From DASWIG01 sp965371445 (GTDB lineage Bacteria; Acidobacteriota; Thermoanaerobaculia; Multivoradales; J023): a stretch of DNA of 64,000 bases. Positions 9,484 to 17,850 of the stretch are shown here, one piece after another (position 1 is the stretch's first letter; every line of letters begins with the position of its first letter). The stretch is taken from assembly GCA_965371445.1 (NCBI GenBank), contig CBDUYN010000004.1, positions 62,001-126,000 on the forward strand, read 5' to 3'. A program made the translations under genes and the position numbers. The notes under the pieces are model-generated. The model ran no database searches, was not told where the DNA came from, and saw only the letters and a program-made list of their open reading frames with translations.

Positions 9484-10350
9484 TTGCCCAGCACGACGAT
9501 CGCCGAGCTCCTGCGCACGGGGCGCCAGCGCCTTGCGGGTGCCGAGCACCAGCCTTCGACCCGGGAAGCGGCGCTTCTGCTTGGACACGTTCTGGGCTTG
9601 GGAGAGGCCAGCGTGCTCGCCCGCGGGGAGCAGGAGGTCGCCGGGGCCGAGCGCGAGCGCTTCGAGGGGCTTCTCGAGCGGCGCCTCTCGGGCGAGCCGG
9701 TGGCCTATCTGCTGGGCGAGCGGGAGTTCTACGGCCGTCCCTTCGCGGTCGACCGGCGGGTCCTGATCCCGCGGCCCGAGACCGAGCACCTGGTGGAGGC
9801 GGCCTTGGCCCTCGACCTGGGCGAGGCGCCGTGGATCCTCGACGTCGGCACGGGTTCGGGAGCGATCGCGGTGACCCTCGCCCTGGAGCTGCCGGGCGCG
9901 CGGGTGGTGGCGGGCGACCTGTCGCTCGGAGCGCTTCGGGTGCTGGCCGCAAATGCCGTACGGCACGGCGTCGCCGACCGGGTCCTGGCGGTCCGAAGCG
10001 ACCTCGTCTCGGCCTTCCGCCTCGGCCGCTTCGACCTCGTCGTCTCGAACCCACCCTACGTCGACCCCGCCGCGCGGCTCTCGCTGTCGCCCGAGGTGCG
10101 CGACTTCGAGCCTTCGCTGGCGCTTTTCGCGCCCGAGCGAGGCCGCTTCGTCGTCGCTCGCCTGCTGGAGGCCTCGAAGGCGCTCCTGCCAGGGACGCCG
10201 CTCCTCCTCGAGATCGGCTACGACCAGTCGGAGTGGCTCTATCGAAGCGTCGACGAGAGTCGGGACTTGGAGCTCGTCGACATCCGGCGCGACTACGGCG
10301 GCGTACCGCGCTCAGCGATCCTCCGCCGGGCCAATCCCCCGGGGTCATGA
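9484..10350 (+). CDS. prmC: Peptide chain release factor N5-glutamine methyltransferase PrmC (HemK)
   Basis: Encodes 288 residues from a TTG start at 9484, the first start after the response-regulator stop that gives the usual family length. A helical N-terminal substrate-recognition domain (about 1-75) is followed by the Rossmann methyltransferase fold with the SAM loop DVGTGSGAIAVTLA. The catalytic SNPPYVDP carries the NPPY signature that positions the glutamine. PrmC methylates the GGQ glutamine of release factors RF1 and RF2. It is usually next to prfA, which is not present here. The frame remains open upstream inside the previous gene, but that portion does not resemble PrmC. Confidence 0.92.
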   Translation: MPSTTIAELLRTGRQRLAGAEHQPSTREAALLLGHVLGLGEASVLARGEQEVAGAERERFEGLLERRLSGEPVAYLLGEREFYGRPFAVDRRVLIPRPETEHLVEAALALDLGEAPWILDVGTGSGAIAVTLALELPGARVVAGDLSLGALRVLAANAVRHGVADRVLAVRSDLVSAFRLGRFDLVVSNPPYVDPAARLSLSPEVRDFEPSLALFAPERGRFVVARLLEASKALLPGTPLLLEIGYDQSEWLYRSVDESRDLELVDIRRDYGGVPRSAILRRANPPGS

Positions 10351-10362
10351 TCCTGCGCGCCG

Positions 10363-10391
10363 TTGCCGCGTTGGGGAGCTTCGGCTATGCT
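10363..10391 (+). promoter_or_regulatory. Candidate promoter for the NAD-dependent epimerase gene
   Basis: TTGCCG at 10363-10368 and TATGCT at 10386-10391 are 17 bp apart. They are immediately downstream of the prmC stop and about 45 bp before the epimerase ATG, which has its own GAAAGG ribosome-binding site. Confidence 0.45.
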
Positions 10392-10437
10392 CCCCGCTCC
10401 CTGCGCCACGCTGCGCGGCAGGAGAAAGGTGAAACCC

Positions 10438-11466
10438 ATGCGTGTGCTCGTCACCGGACACGAAGGCTATATCGGCGCGGTCATGGTGCCGCGGCTGCTG
10501 GACCAGGGCTACGAGGTCGTCGGCTTCGACACGGGCCTTTTTCGGGACTGTCCCTTCGGCGACGACTCGGCCGTGCGCCGCGTCGAGTCGCTTCAGGCGG
10601 ACCTGCGCGACATCGAGCTCGAGCAGCTCCGCGGCTTCGACGCCGTCGTCCATCTCGGCGCCCTTTCGAACGACCCGCTCGGCGACCTCGACGCCGAGCT
10701 CACCTACGAGATCAACGACGCGGCGTCGGTGCGCCTCGCCCGCCTTGCCGAAGAGGCCGGTGTCAAGCGCTTCCTCTTCTCCTCGTCGTGTAGCACCTAT
10801 GGCGCCGCTGGCGAGGATTTCCTCGACGAAAGCGCCGAGTTCAACCCCGTGACCCCCTACGCCCGCTCCAAGGTGCGGGTCGAAGCGGCGCTGCGCGGGC
10901 TCGCCGGCGACGGCTTCAGCCCCGTCTACCTGAGAAACGCCACCGCCTACGGCGTCTCGCCGCGGCTGCGCCTCGACATCGTCTTGAACAACCTCGTCGG
11001 CTGGGCCCATACGACGGGCAAGATCGTGCTGATGAGCGACGGCACGCCCTGGCGCCCGATCGTCCACGTCGAGGACATCTGCCGCGCCTTCGAGGCGGCC
11101 TTGACGGCGCCGGTCGAGGCGATTCACGACGAGGCGTTCAACGTCGGCCGGACGAGCGAGAACTACCGTATCCGCGAGCTGGCCGAGATCGTCGGCGAGA
11201 CGGTGCCGGGCTGTCAAATCCAGCTCGCCGAGGGAGCGGGCCCCGACAAGCGGACCTACCGGGTGAGCTGCAAGAAAGCCGAGGAGCGCCTGCCGGGCTT
11301 CGACCCCCAGTGGGACGCCCGCCGCGGCGCGGCGGAGCTCTACGAGGCCTACAAGGAGCGCGACATGACCTCGGAGCGCTTCGAGGGGCCGTCCTACAAG
11401 CGGTTGGCCACGATCCAGGAGCTGCTCGGCTCGGGACGGCTCGCCCCGGACCTGCGCTGGACCTGA
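10438..11466 (+). CDS. NAD-dependent epimerase/dehydratase (extended SDR family)
   Basis: Encodes 342 residues. The N-terminal TGHEGYIGAVM is the G-x-x-G-x-x-G dinucleotide-binding loop of extended SDRs. D54 lies in the following acidic turn and HLGALSNDP follows strand 4. The active site is complete: SSSCSTYG (residues 116-122) and Y141-x-x-x-K145 in PYARSKVRV. Such enzymes act on nucleotide sugars (UDP-glucose 4-epimerase or dehydratase type); the exact substrate cannot be assigned. The start at 10438 has AGAAAGGTG upstream. The next gene, a CoA ligase, starts 30 bp after it, and a link between the two is not obvious. Confidence 0.88.
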   Translation: MRVLVTGHEGYIGAVMVPRLLDQGYEVVGFDTGLFRDCPFGDDSAVRRVESLQADLRDIELEQLRGFDAVVHLGALSNDPLGDLDAELTYEINDAASVRLARLAEEAGVKRFLFSSSCSTYGAAGEDFLDESAEFNPVTPYARSKVRVEAALRGLAGDGFSPVYLRNATAYGVSPRLRLDIVLNNLVGWAHTTGKIVLMSDGTPWRPIVHVEDICRAFEAALTAPVEAIHDEAFNVGRTSENYRIRELAEIVGETVPGCQIQLAEGAGPDKRTYRVSCKKAEERLPGFDPQWDARRGAAELYEAYKERDMTSERFEGPSYKRLATIQELLGSGRLAPDLRWT

Positions 11467-11496
11467 CGGGGGGTGTGGTAGTCTCCGTAGCTTGAC

Positions 11497-12792
11497 ATGA
11501 GCTTCTATGATCGGACCCGAGAGACCCTGGAGCGAGCCAGGCTCGGCCAGCACCAGGACGAAAGGATGGGCCTCCTGATGGCCGAGCTGGAGCAGAACGC
11601 CTTCTACCGCCGCAAGCTCCAGGCGGCGGGAATCGATCCGAAGTCGGTCGCAAACCGCAAGGACCTGCAAAAGCTCCCCTTCACGACCAAGGCGGAGCTC
11701 GCCGAATCGCAGGAACGTCATCCGCCCTACGGCGATCTCTTAACCTACCCCCTCTCCCGCTACCGCTACCTGCACCAGACCTCGGGGACGAGCGGCAAAC
11801 CGCTCCTCTGGCTCGACACCGAGGACGACTGGCAGACCTGGATCCGCGGCTGGGGCCACGTTTACCGCGGCGCCGGAGCGACCGAGGACGACGTCGTCTT
11901 CTGCGCCTTTTCCTTCGGCCCCTACGTCGCCCACTGGTCGGCGCTCGCCGGGGCGCGGGCGATCGGTGCCCTGGCGTTGCCCGGCAGCGGCCTGAGCTCG
12001 CTCCAACGGCTCGAGAGGATCCTCGAGCACCGGGCGACGGTCGTCGTCTCGACCCCGACCTACGCGCTTCATCTCGCCGAAGTGGCGGCGGCGAACAGTA
12101 TCGACCTAGCTGCCTCGGCGGTGCGGATCACCATCCACGCCGGCGAGCCCGGAGCGAGCGTCGAGAACGTCAAGCGCCGTATCGAAGAGGCCTGGGGGGC
12201 GCGTACCTTCGACCACGCCGGCGCCACCGAGGTTGGGCCCTGGAGCTTCGCCTGCCAGGCCGACGAAGGCGCCGTCCATCTCAACGAGATCGAGTACTTC
12301 TTCGAGGTGATCGACCCGGAAAGCGGCGAGCCGGTCCCCGAGGGCGTCCGCGGCGAGCTGGTGATCACCACCCTCGCCCGTGCGGGGATGCCGGTGGTGC
12401 GCTACCGCACCCGCGACCTCGTGGTGCGAACCGACGCCCCCTGCCCCTGCGGGCGCACCCTGTCGCGGATCGAGGGGGGTGTTTTGGGCCGCGCCGACGA
12501 CATGTTGACCGTCCGCGGGGTCAACGTCTACCCGAGCGCCATCGACAACCTCATCCGATCTCTGCCCTCGATCGTAGAGTACGAAGTAGAGATCCGTCGC
12601 CAGCAGGCGCTCGACGAGCTTCTAGTCAAGGTGGAAACGGTGTCAGGCGTGTCCTTCGACAAGGTCGAGCGGGCGCTTCACGAGGCCTTCCGCGCGCGGC
12701 TCAACATCCGGGTCGAGGCCGCCTGGGCCGCTCCCGGGAGCCTGCCCCGCTACGAGCTCAAGGCGCGGCGCTACAAGCGAATCGCCGACTAG
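11497..12792 (+). CDS. Phenylacetate-CoA ligase-like (PaaK family) adenylate-forming enzyme
   Basis: Encodes 431 residues, the usual PaaK length. The ATP-binding loop is HQTSGTSGKPLLW (residues 93-105). FDHAGATEVGPWSFAC corresponds to the adenylate-binding segment, and VVRYRTRDLVV followed by CPCGRTLSRIEG is the zinc-binding C-P-C-G hinge region typical of PaaK. The C-terminal domain with GRADDMLTVRGVNVYPSAID is present. The reaction is carboxylic acid plus ATP plus CoA to acyl-CoA; the acid is unknown. No ribosome-binding site is evident before the ATG, and TAGTCT at 11479-11484 would put transcription start within a few bases of it. An OsmC-like protein and an aldehyde dehydrogenase follow 75 bp later. 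Confidence 0.9.
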   Translation: MSFYDRTRETLERARLGQHQDERMGLLMAELEQNAFYRRKLQAAGIDPKSVANRKDLQKLPFTTKAELAESQERHPPYGDLLTYPLSRYRYLHQTSGTSGKPLLWLDTEDDWQTWIRGWGHVYRGAGATEDDVVFCAFSFGPYVAHWSALAGARAIGALALPGSGLSSLQRLERILEHRATVVVSTPTYALHLAEVAAANSIDLAASAVRITIHAGEPGASVENVKRRIEEAWGARTFDHAGATEVGPWSFACQADEGAVHLNEIEYFFEVIDPESGEPVPEGVRGELVITTLARAGMPVVRYRTRDLVVRTDAPCPCGRTLSRIEGGVLGRADDMLTVRGVNVYPSAIDNLIRSLPSIVEYEVEIRRQQALDELLVKVETVSGVSFDKVERALHEAFRARLNIRVEAAWAAPGSLPRYELKARRYKRIAD

Positions 12793-12867
12793 CGGGACGT
12801 CATTCAAGGGCTTCGACTGGCCTGAACCGGTACTCAGCGCCGTGGTCCAGAGACAACAGGAGGCACC

Positions 12868-14034
12868 ATGAAAATGCCGTCTATTGAAAGTCTTGGGGGT
12901 CCACTCGTCTTCAAGGTGGCAAGCCCGAGCGGCCTTGTAGCGTCCGGTGAAGGGGATCAAACCTCCTTGCGTCTGAGGCTCCGGGCGCTTCAAGGGATGC
13001 AAAAAGAAGCCCTGGTACATGACGGCCCGAGCGGAGCGACCTGGCGGATGGTCAGCGACGAGGGCCCCTATCTCCAGGGCACCGACCTGGCGCCTTTTCC
13101 CCTGGCGTTTTACACCTCGGGCATCGTCTTCTCCTACATGGAGGAGGTGCTGCGGCACGCCGCGGCGCTCGGCGCCGGGGTCGACTCGCTCCGCGTCGTG
13201 TCGGACCATGGCTACACCATGGAGGGCTCGGCGCTGCGCGGCGACATGATCGGCGGCGCCAAACCTGTCGAAGTGACGGTCGAGCTTGGGACCGACGCCG
13301 ACGAAGAGGTGGTGGCGCGGATCGCTGAGATGGCGAAAGCGAGCTCGCCGGCCGAGGCTTACATGCGCGACAGCCTCCAAAACACCTTCTCCCTCACCGC
13401 GAACGGCAGGCGGCTCGAAGTGGCCGACCTGGCGCAGTCGCCCAACGCGGCCGAGAATCCGGAGGGCGACTTCGATTCCGTCGAGACGGCGGGCGAGGAG
13501 GAGCTCCTGGGCGACATCATCACCAAGCTCGCCGCCGCCGAGGTGGTCCACGGCGTCGAAGGCGGGGCCGGGTCGAGCCTCAAGGCCGAGCAGAAACGGA
13601 TGCTTCACGTCCGCGGCGAAGGACGGCTGGTGAGTGGTACCTTGAAAGAAGTCAAGGTCCATCTCTTCAAGCCGATCGGCAGCACCTTCCGCTTCCTGAG
13701 CGACGAAGGCGAGGACGCGAAAGCGCCGCCGGGTCTTGCCTACCTCGCGGCCGGAGTCGGATTCTGCTACATGACGCAGATCGGCCGCTATGCGCACATC
13801 ACCAAACGGGCTCTCAAGTCCTACAGCGTCGTCCAGGACAACGTTTTCCACCGGAGCGAAGCCGGGGAGAGCGCGGCCGAGCCCGTCGACACCCACGTCT
13901 TCCTCACCCTCGACGACGGCGACGAGGTGGCCCGGAAGATCGTTATTATGAGCGAGCGGACCTGTTTCCTGCACGCCGCCATGCGCGGCGCTCATCCCAC
14001 CCAGCTACGTGTGCTTCAAGAGGAAACCTCATGA
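12868..14034 (+). CDS. Tandem double-OsmC-fold protein; only the second half keeps the cysteines
   Basis: Encodes 388 residues; AGGAGG precedes the ATG. Two similar halves are visible. Residues about 48-180 (LAFYTSGIVFSYMEEVLRHA) align with residues about 245-380 (LAYLAAGVGFCYMTQIGRYA), each followed by a strand, a variable loop and a final helix. The second half keeps the two cysteines expected of OsmC/Ohr peroxidases, C300 and C366. The matching places in the first half are serines (S89 and S159/S160), so only one site could be redox active. Known OsmC proteins are single-domain dimers; this reads as a fused dimer. The stop overlaps the next start by four bases (ATGA), implying coupled translation with the aldehyde dehydrogenase. 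Confidence 0.8.
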   Translation: MKMPSIESLGGPLVFKVASPSGLVASGEGDQTSLRLRLRALQGMQKEALVHDGPSGATWRMVSDEGPYLQGTDLAPFPLAFYTSGIVFSYMEEVLRHAAALGAGVDSLRVVSDHGYTMEGSALRGDMIGGAKPVEVTVELGTDADEEVVARIAEMAKASSPAEAYMRDSLQNTFSLTANGRRLEVADLAQSPNAAENPEGDFDSVETAGEEELLGDIITKLAAAEVVHGVEGGAGSSLKAEQKRMLHVRGEGRLVSGTLKEVKVHLFKPIGSTFRFLSDEGEDAKAPPGLAYLAAGVGFCYMTQIGRYAHITKRALKSYSVVQDNVFHRSEAGESAAEPVDTHVFLTLDDGDEVARKIVIMSERTCFLHAAMRGAHPTQLRVLQEETS

Positions 14035-15554
14035 CGGCAGAAGCGGAGACTCTCGTAGAAACGCAGTTGATCGTCGACGGTGACTGGCGGCCCTCGGAAG
14101 GCGCACGCACCTACGAGGTCCGGAACCCGGCACGGCCCCGGGAGGTCGTCGGCCATGGCGCGTCAGGGAGCCGCGGCGACACGCGCTCGGCCGTCGAGGC
14201 GGCCCACCGGGCGTACCCGGCCTGGGCGGCGCTGTCCTACCACGAGCGCGCGGAATACCTCCTCAAGGTCGCGGATCACCTGGTGGACGACCCCGAGGAC
14301 GTCGACGCCCGCGTCCGCCTCCTGACACGCGAGCACGGCAAGGTCCTGAAGGAGGCGCGGATGGAGGTCACGCGGCTGGGAGACCGCTTCCGCCTCTGCG
14401 CGGCCATGGCGGATCGGCTCGCGGAGGACGAGCGCATCTCGGGGCCGCCGTTCGACACGATCGTCACCAAGCAGCCCCGGGGCGTCGCGGCGCTCATTAC
14501 GCCGTGGAACTGGCCGCTTTCGATCCTGGGCGCCAAGCTCCCGCAGGCGTTGATCTCCGGCAACACGGCGGTGGTGAAGCTCGCCCGCTCGGCGTCGCTG
14601 GCCCCCGCTCAGACCGTCTACCGGATGGCGGAGGTCCTCCCGCCGGGTGTCCTCAACCTGGTCACCGGCTCCGGACCGGAGGTCGGCGAGGAGCTCCTGA
14701 CCCACCCGCTCGTCGCCAAGGTCAACTTCACGGGCGGCATCGAGACCGGCCGCCGCGTCATGGCGGCCGCCGCGCCGAGCCTGAAGCACGTGACCCTGGA
14801 GCTCGGGGGTAACGACCCCGCCCTGGTCCTCGAAGACGCGGACCTCGGCGAAGACGCGATTCGCCGCATGGCTCTCGGCACCTTTCTGACGACCGGGCAG
14901 GTGTGCATGGCCTTGAAGCGGCTCTACGTCCACGAGTCGCGCTACGAGGAGCTCCTCGAGGCCTTCTGCGGCGTCGTCGACGAGCACGTGGTGGGCGACG
15001 GGCTCGATCCGCAGGTCACCATGGGGCCGCTCAACAACAAGGCGCAGCTCGAGATCGTCCGGGATATGGTGGCGGAAGCGCGCCAGAGGGGGGCGACGGT
15101 CCGCGAGCTGGGACGGATCGCCGACGAGAAGACCTTTCAGGAAGGCTACTTCTACCGTCCTACGGTCGTCACCGGCGCGGACTCTTCCTTCAAGGTCGTC
15201 AGCTGCGAGCAATTCGGCCCGGTGATCCCCGTCATTCCCTTCCAGGACGAGGACGAGGCCGTCCGCATGGCCAACGACAGCGAGTTCGGGCTTTGCTCGT
15301 CGGTGTGGACCCAGGACCGTGAAAGGGCGCTTGCCGTGGCGCGCCGGCTGGAGGCCGGCTACACGTACTTGAACGCCCACGGCCCGACGACCCAGGACAG
15401 CCGGGCGCCTTTCGGCGGGGTCAAACAAAGCGGCTTCGGCCGCAACCTTGGTTACGAAGGGGTCCTGGACTTCCTGGAGTACCACAGCGTCTCGTCCGCG
15501 CCCGGTTGGCTGCATGGATCGGCCGAGTGGACGATCGGCGACGTAGAACCATGA
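14031..15554 (+). CDS. NAD(P)-dependent aldehyde dehydrogenase
   Basis: Encodes 507 residues, standard ALDH-superfamily length. Catalytic residues are in place: N160 in PWNWP, K183 in the cofactor-binding VVKL, E257 in LELGGND and C292 in TTGQVCMALK. FGPVIPVIPF and FGGVKQSGFGR complete the signature. It oxidises an aldehyde to the acid. With the upstream CoA ligase this would allow aldehyde to acid to acyl-CoA conversion, an inference from gene order. It overlaps the double-OsmC gene by ATGA. The substrate is not readable from sequence. Confidence 0.93.
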   Translation: MTAEAETLVETQLIVDGDWRPSEGARTYEVRNPARPREVVGHGASGSRGDTRSAVEAAHRAYPAWAALSYHERAEYLLKVADHLVDDPEDVDARVRLLTREHGKVLKEARMEVTRLGDRFRLCAAMADRLAEDERISGPPFDTIVTKQPRGVAALITPWNWPLSILGAKLPQALISGNTAVVKLARSASLAPAQTVYRMAEVLPPGVLNLVTGSGPEVGEELLTHPLVAKVNFTGGIETGRRVMAAAAPSLKHVTLELGGNDPALVLEDADLGEDAIRRMALGTFLTTGQVCMALKRLYVHESRYEELLEAFCGVVDEHVVGDGLDPQVTMGPLNNKAQLEIVRDMVAEARQRGATVRELGRIADEKTFQEGYFYRPTVVTGADSSFKVVSCEQFGPVIPVIPFQDEDEAVRMANDSEFGLCSSVWTQDRERALAVARRLEAGYTYLNAHGPTTQDSRAPFGGVKQSGFGRNLGYEGVLDFLEYHSVSSAPGWLHGSAEWTIGDVEP

Positions 15555-15619
15555 TCCCTCAACCTACCTGCTGGGCGAGCGGCAACCCACGCTGAGCCTC
15601 GACGCCGGAGCAGCCTGAG

Positions 15620-15865
15620 CTCTGTCGGCGGCGGGGAGCGCCTGGCTGGTGGAGCAGGGATTCCTGGAGGAGGGCCTCGAGCTGGCGCTGGCGCCGGCGC
15701 CTTCGGGACGCTGCCGAGATCGTGGAAAAAACAGGCCCTGGCTGTTGCGAGGTCTCGGCGGAAAGACCCTCCGCCAAGAAACACCTGGAGCACGTCTACG
15801 GCAGGCTGGGCGTGCGCAACCGGACCCAGGCCGTCGCCCGCGCCCGCGAGCTGGATCTGGTCTGA
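15620..15865 (+). pseudogene. Remnant of a LuxR/MalT-type transcription regulator (first copy)
   Basis: Two pieces in different frames resemble the end of a MalT-like regulator. SAWLVEQGFLEEGLELALA looks like the helical repeat before the DNA-binding domain. Then KKHLEHVYGRLGVRNRTQAV and ARARELDLV with a TGA at 15863-15865 form the recognition helix and tail of a LuxR-type helix-turn-helix. The segment between them and the ATPase part are missing. The gene is therefore broken by deletion and frameshift. A second remnant of the same tail lies at 16812-16860. Confidence 0.65.
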
Positions 15866-16357
15866 CCAGACGGCCGGCCCAGTAAGGGACTTTCTTGTCT
15901 CTTTGTCGCTCTTCTTGACCGCCAGATGCGGGTCCCGGTAAGCTGGAAGCCATCCTGAGCTTCGAGGAGACCCCATGGAAGCCCCAAGGTTCTTCAATCA
16001 CTGGCCACCGGGGCGTCCACCTGTGCGTGGAGAGGCAAGAGACGCGGCTCCGCACGGTGGCCGACGCCGGTGGCTGCTGGAACCTCCTGGGACCGGCTCT
16101 GGGAGCTCCGGGAACTGCGTCATGACGGGTTGGCGGCCCTGGGATCGGAGCCTCGTGAGGCCGGACACGAGAGCTCCATCCGCGGCCTATCGTCCATGGC
16201 CTGCCCGGGCTGGCATCGGGGCGGGACGATATGGCGCGGATCCCGCGACCTTCGCCGCAGCGGCCGAGATCAGCATCGCGGCCATAAGACCTTTCCTCAG
16301 AATGAGTTGGCGGGAGTCCGGCTCTCGAGGGCCGGGGGTGATAGGGCGCGTAGAACG
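15866..16357. other. Non-coding or degenerate stretch before the methyltransferase gene
   Basis: No frame here resembles a known protein or runs without an implausible composition. Short open stretches in all frames are Arg/Gly/Pro rich, as expected by chance in GC-rich DNA. Together with the regulator debris on both sides it looks like decayed sequence. Confidence 0.45.
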
Positions 16358-16801
16358 ATGAAGAAAACATTACCACCAGTTTATTTCTTGGGCGCAATCA
16401 TCGTTGAGGTATTGCTTCACTTCTTGCTTCCTCTGCACCAGTTCCTTGTATTTCCCTGGCGTCTGCTTGGTCTTATATTGTTGGTGATCGGAATCGTGCT
16501 GAATGCACTGGCTGATCAGACGTTCAAGAAGCACGAAACGACGGTCAAGCCGTTTGAGGAATCCACAGCTCTCGTCACTGGCGGAGTGTTCAACATCAGT
16601 CGGAACCCCATGTATCTCGGTATGACCCTTATCCTTCTTGGCACAGGTGTCCTGCTCGGCTCCGTCATCCCCTTTGCCATCGTCCCTGTCTTTGCCGTGC
16701 TGCTCGATCGGATCTTTATCGTTGAGGAGGAAAAGATGCTGGAAGACACCTTCGGTGATCAGTTCCGACAGTACCGAAACCAGGTCCGGAGATGGATTTG
16801 A
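16358..16801 (+). CDS. Isoprenylcysteine carboxyl methyltransferase (ICMT/PEMT)-family membrane protein, probably transferred
   Basis: Encodes 147 residues with four likely membrane segments (for example VYFLGAIIVEVLLHFLLPL and ALGLILLVIG-like stretches). The C-terminal half holds the family core: TGGVFNISRNPMYLGM, then an acidic EEEKMLEDTFGDQFRQYRNQ and RRW. This N-P-M-Y-L-G plus E-E motif pair is diagnostic of the ICMT/phospholipid methyltransferase fold, which uses SAM; the bacterial substrate is unknown. The gene is clearly richer in A+T than every neighbour and uses AT-ending codons, a sign of recent horizontal gain. It is bracketed by two copies of a LuxR-tail sequence. Confidence 0.88.
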   Translation: MKKTLPPVYFLGAIIVEVLLHFLLPLHQFLVFPWRLLGLILLVIGIVLNALADQTFKKHETTVKPFEESTALVTGGVFNISRNPMYLGMTLILLGTGVLLGSVIPFAIVPVFAVLLDRIFIVEEEKMLEDTFGDQFRQYRNQVRRWI

Positions 16802-16811
16802 ATGAGGGGAA

Positions 16812-16860
16812 ATGGCGTGCCGGGTTGGTTGGGCGTGCGTAACCGGACCCAGCGCCGGAC
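16812..16860 (+). pseudogene. Second LuxR-tail remnant, repeating 15807-15829
   Basis: The bases at 16830-16852 match those at 15807-15829 at 22 of 23 positions. Both encode G-V-R-N-R-T-Q, the recognition-helix end of a LuxR domain. Downstream the match is lost. It lies just after the methyltransferase stop, so the two remnants flank that gene as direct repeats. Confidence 0.5.
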
Positions 16861-16907
16861 CGTATCCGGCGCCTCGAGCTCACCAGCTCAAGAACAGGAG
16901 AAAGGCA

Positions 16908-17738
16908 ATGACAAGGACCAACACAACGGTGGCCTCCCCCCTCGATTCCCCCAAGGGGACTGCCGCATGGGCTCTGCTGGCCCTGCTGCTCACCGCGATC
17001 CCGGCGGTGGGTCAGACCGAGACGGCCGAGGAGAAGGGACTCCGCATCGCCCAGGAGAACGAACGCGCCAACGACGGCTTCGGCGGCGAGCACGCCGTCT
17101 CGGAGATGGTGCTGATCAACGCCCAGGGCGACCGCACCACCCGCCGGATGATCCAGCGGACCCTGGAGGTGCCCGGCGACGGCGACCGCTCGATCGTCAC
17201 CTTCGAGTGGCCGGCCGACGTCAAGGGCACGCGGCTCCTGACCTGGAGCCACCAGACCGGCGACGACGACCAATGGCTCTACCTGCCGTCGCTGCGCCGG
17301 GTCAAGCGGATCAGCTCCCGCAACCAGTCCGGCGCCTTCATGGGCAGCGAATTCGCCTTCGAGGACCTCGGCTCCCAGGAGGTCGGCAAGTACGCGTGGC
17401 GTTTCGTCGTCGACGCCGTCGTCGACGAACGTCCCTGCTGGCTGCTGGAGCGCGTTCCCAAGAACCCGCGCAGCGGCTACAGCAAGCAGCTCGTCTGGGT
17501 CGACAAGGAGTACCGGCGGCCCCTCAAAGTCGAGTACTTCGACCGCAAGGGCGAGCTCCTCAAGGTTTCTCTCCTGCGCCGGTACCAGCAGCTGGACAGG
17601 TGGTGGCGGCCGGGGGAGATCGAGATGACCAACGTCCTGACGCGCAAGCAGTCGATCGTCCGCTGGCAGAAGCGCGAGCTCGACGATGGCTACACCGCCG
17701 CCGACTTCGAGAGCGAATCCCTCGCTGACGGAGTCTGA
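16908..17738 (+). CDS. LolA-like outer-membrane lipoprotein-sorting protein of an export operon
   Basis: Encodes 276 residues; AGGAGAAAGG precedes the ATG. A signal sequence (AAWALLALLLTAIPAVGQ) follows an unusual extension SPLDSPKGT, encoded by a copy of the CCCCAAGGGG repeat family. The mature part has the LolA-type pattern: VTFEWPADVKGTRLLTW, QWLYLPSLRRVKRISS, SGAFMGSEFAFEDL and YRRPLKVEYFD. Proteins of this subgroup are regularly encoded beside MMPL-type RND pumps, as here. It probably shuttles a lipid-like cargo in the periplasm; the cargo is unknown. The barrel protein and the pump follow closely on the same strand. Confidence 0.85.
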   Translation: MTRTNTTVASPLDSPKGTAAWALLALLLTAIPAVGQTETAEEKGLRIAQENERANDGFGGEHAVSEMVLINAQGDRTTRRMIQRTLEVPGDGDRSIVTFEWPADVKGTRLLTWSHQTGDDDQWLYLPSLRRVKRISSRNQSGAFMGSEFAFEDLGSQEVGKYAWRFVVDAVVDERPCWLLERVPKNPRSGYSKQLVWVDKEYRRPLKVEYFDRKGELLKVSLLRRYQQLDRWWRPGEIEMTNVLTRKQSIVRWQKRELDDGYTAADFESESLADGV

Positions 17739-17751
17739 GACCATGTCCTCC

Positions 17752-17850
17752 CCGCTCGATCCCCCCAAGGGGATGCCGGTGTTGCCCCCCTCACTCCCCC
17801 CAAGGGGACGCTAGTGTTGCCCCCCCTCACTCCCCCCAACAAGGGGACGG
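17752..17850. repeat. Three consecutive copies of a C/G-rich palindromic repeat
   Basis: Between the LolA-like gene and the barrel gene the motif CCCCCCAAGGGG (one copy interrupted by ACA-type insertion) occurs three times, about 35-40 bp apart. The last two copies are each preceded by GTGTTGCCCCCC and TCACT. Related copies lie at 16931-16958, 25801-25882, 34978-35043 and 58727-58752. An ATG at 17752 opens a 20-codon frame running through the first two copies to a TAG at 17811-17813; it is probably not a real gene. Confidence 0.75.

Noticed and set aside
15649..15885. Small frame of 78 codons in the LuxR-remnant region
   Set aside because: It merely crosses the frameshift of the remnant; the recognisable LuxR tail lies in a different frame.
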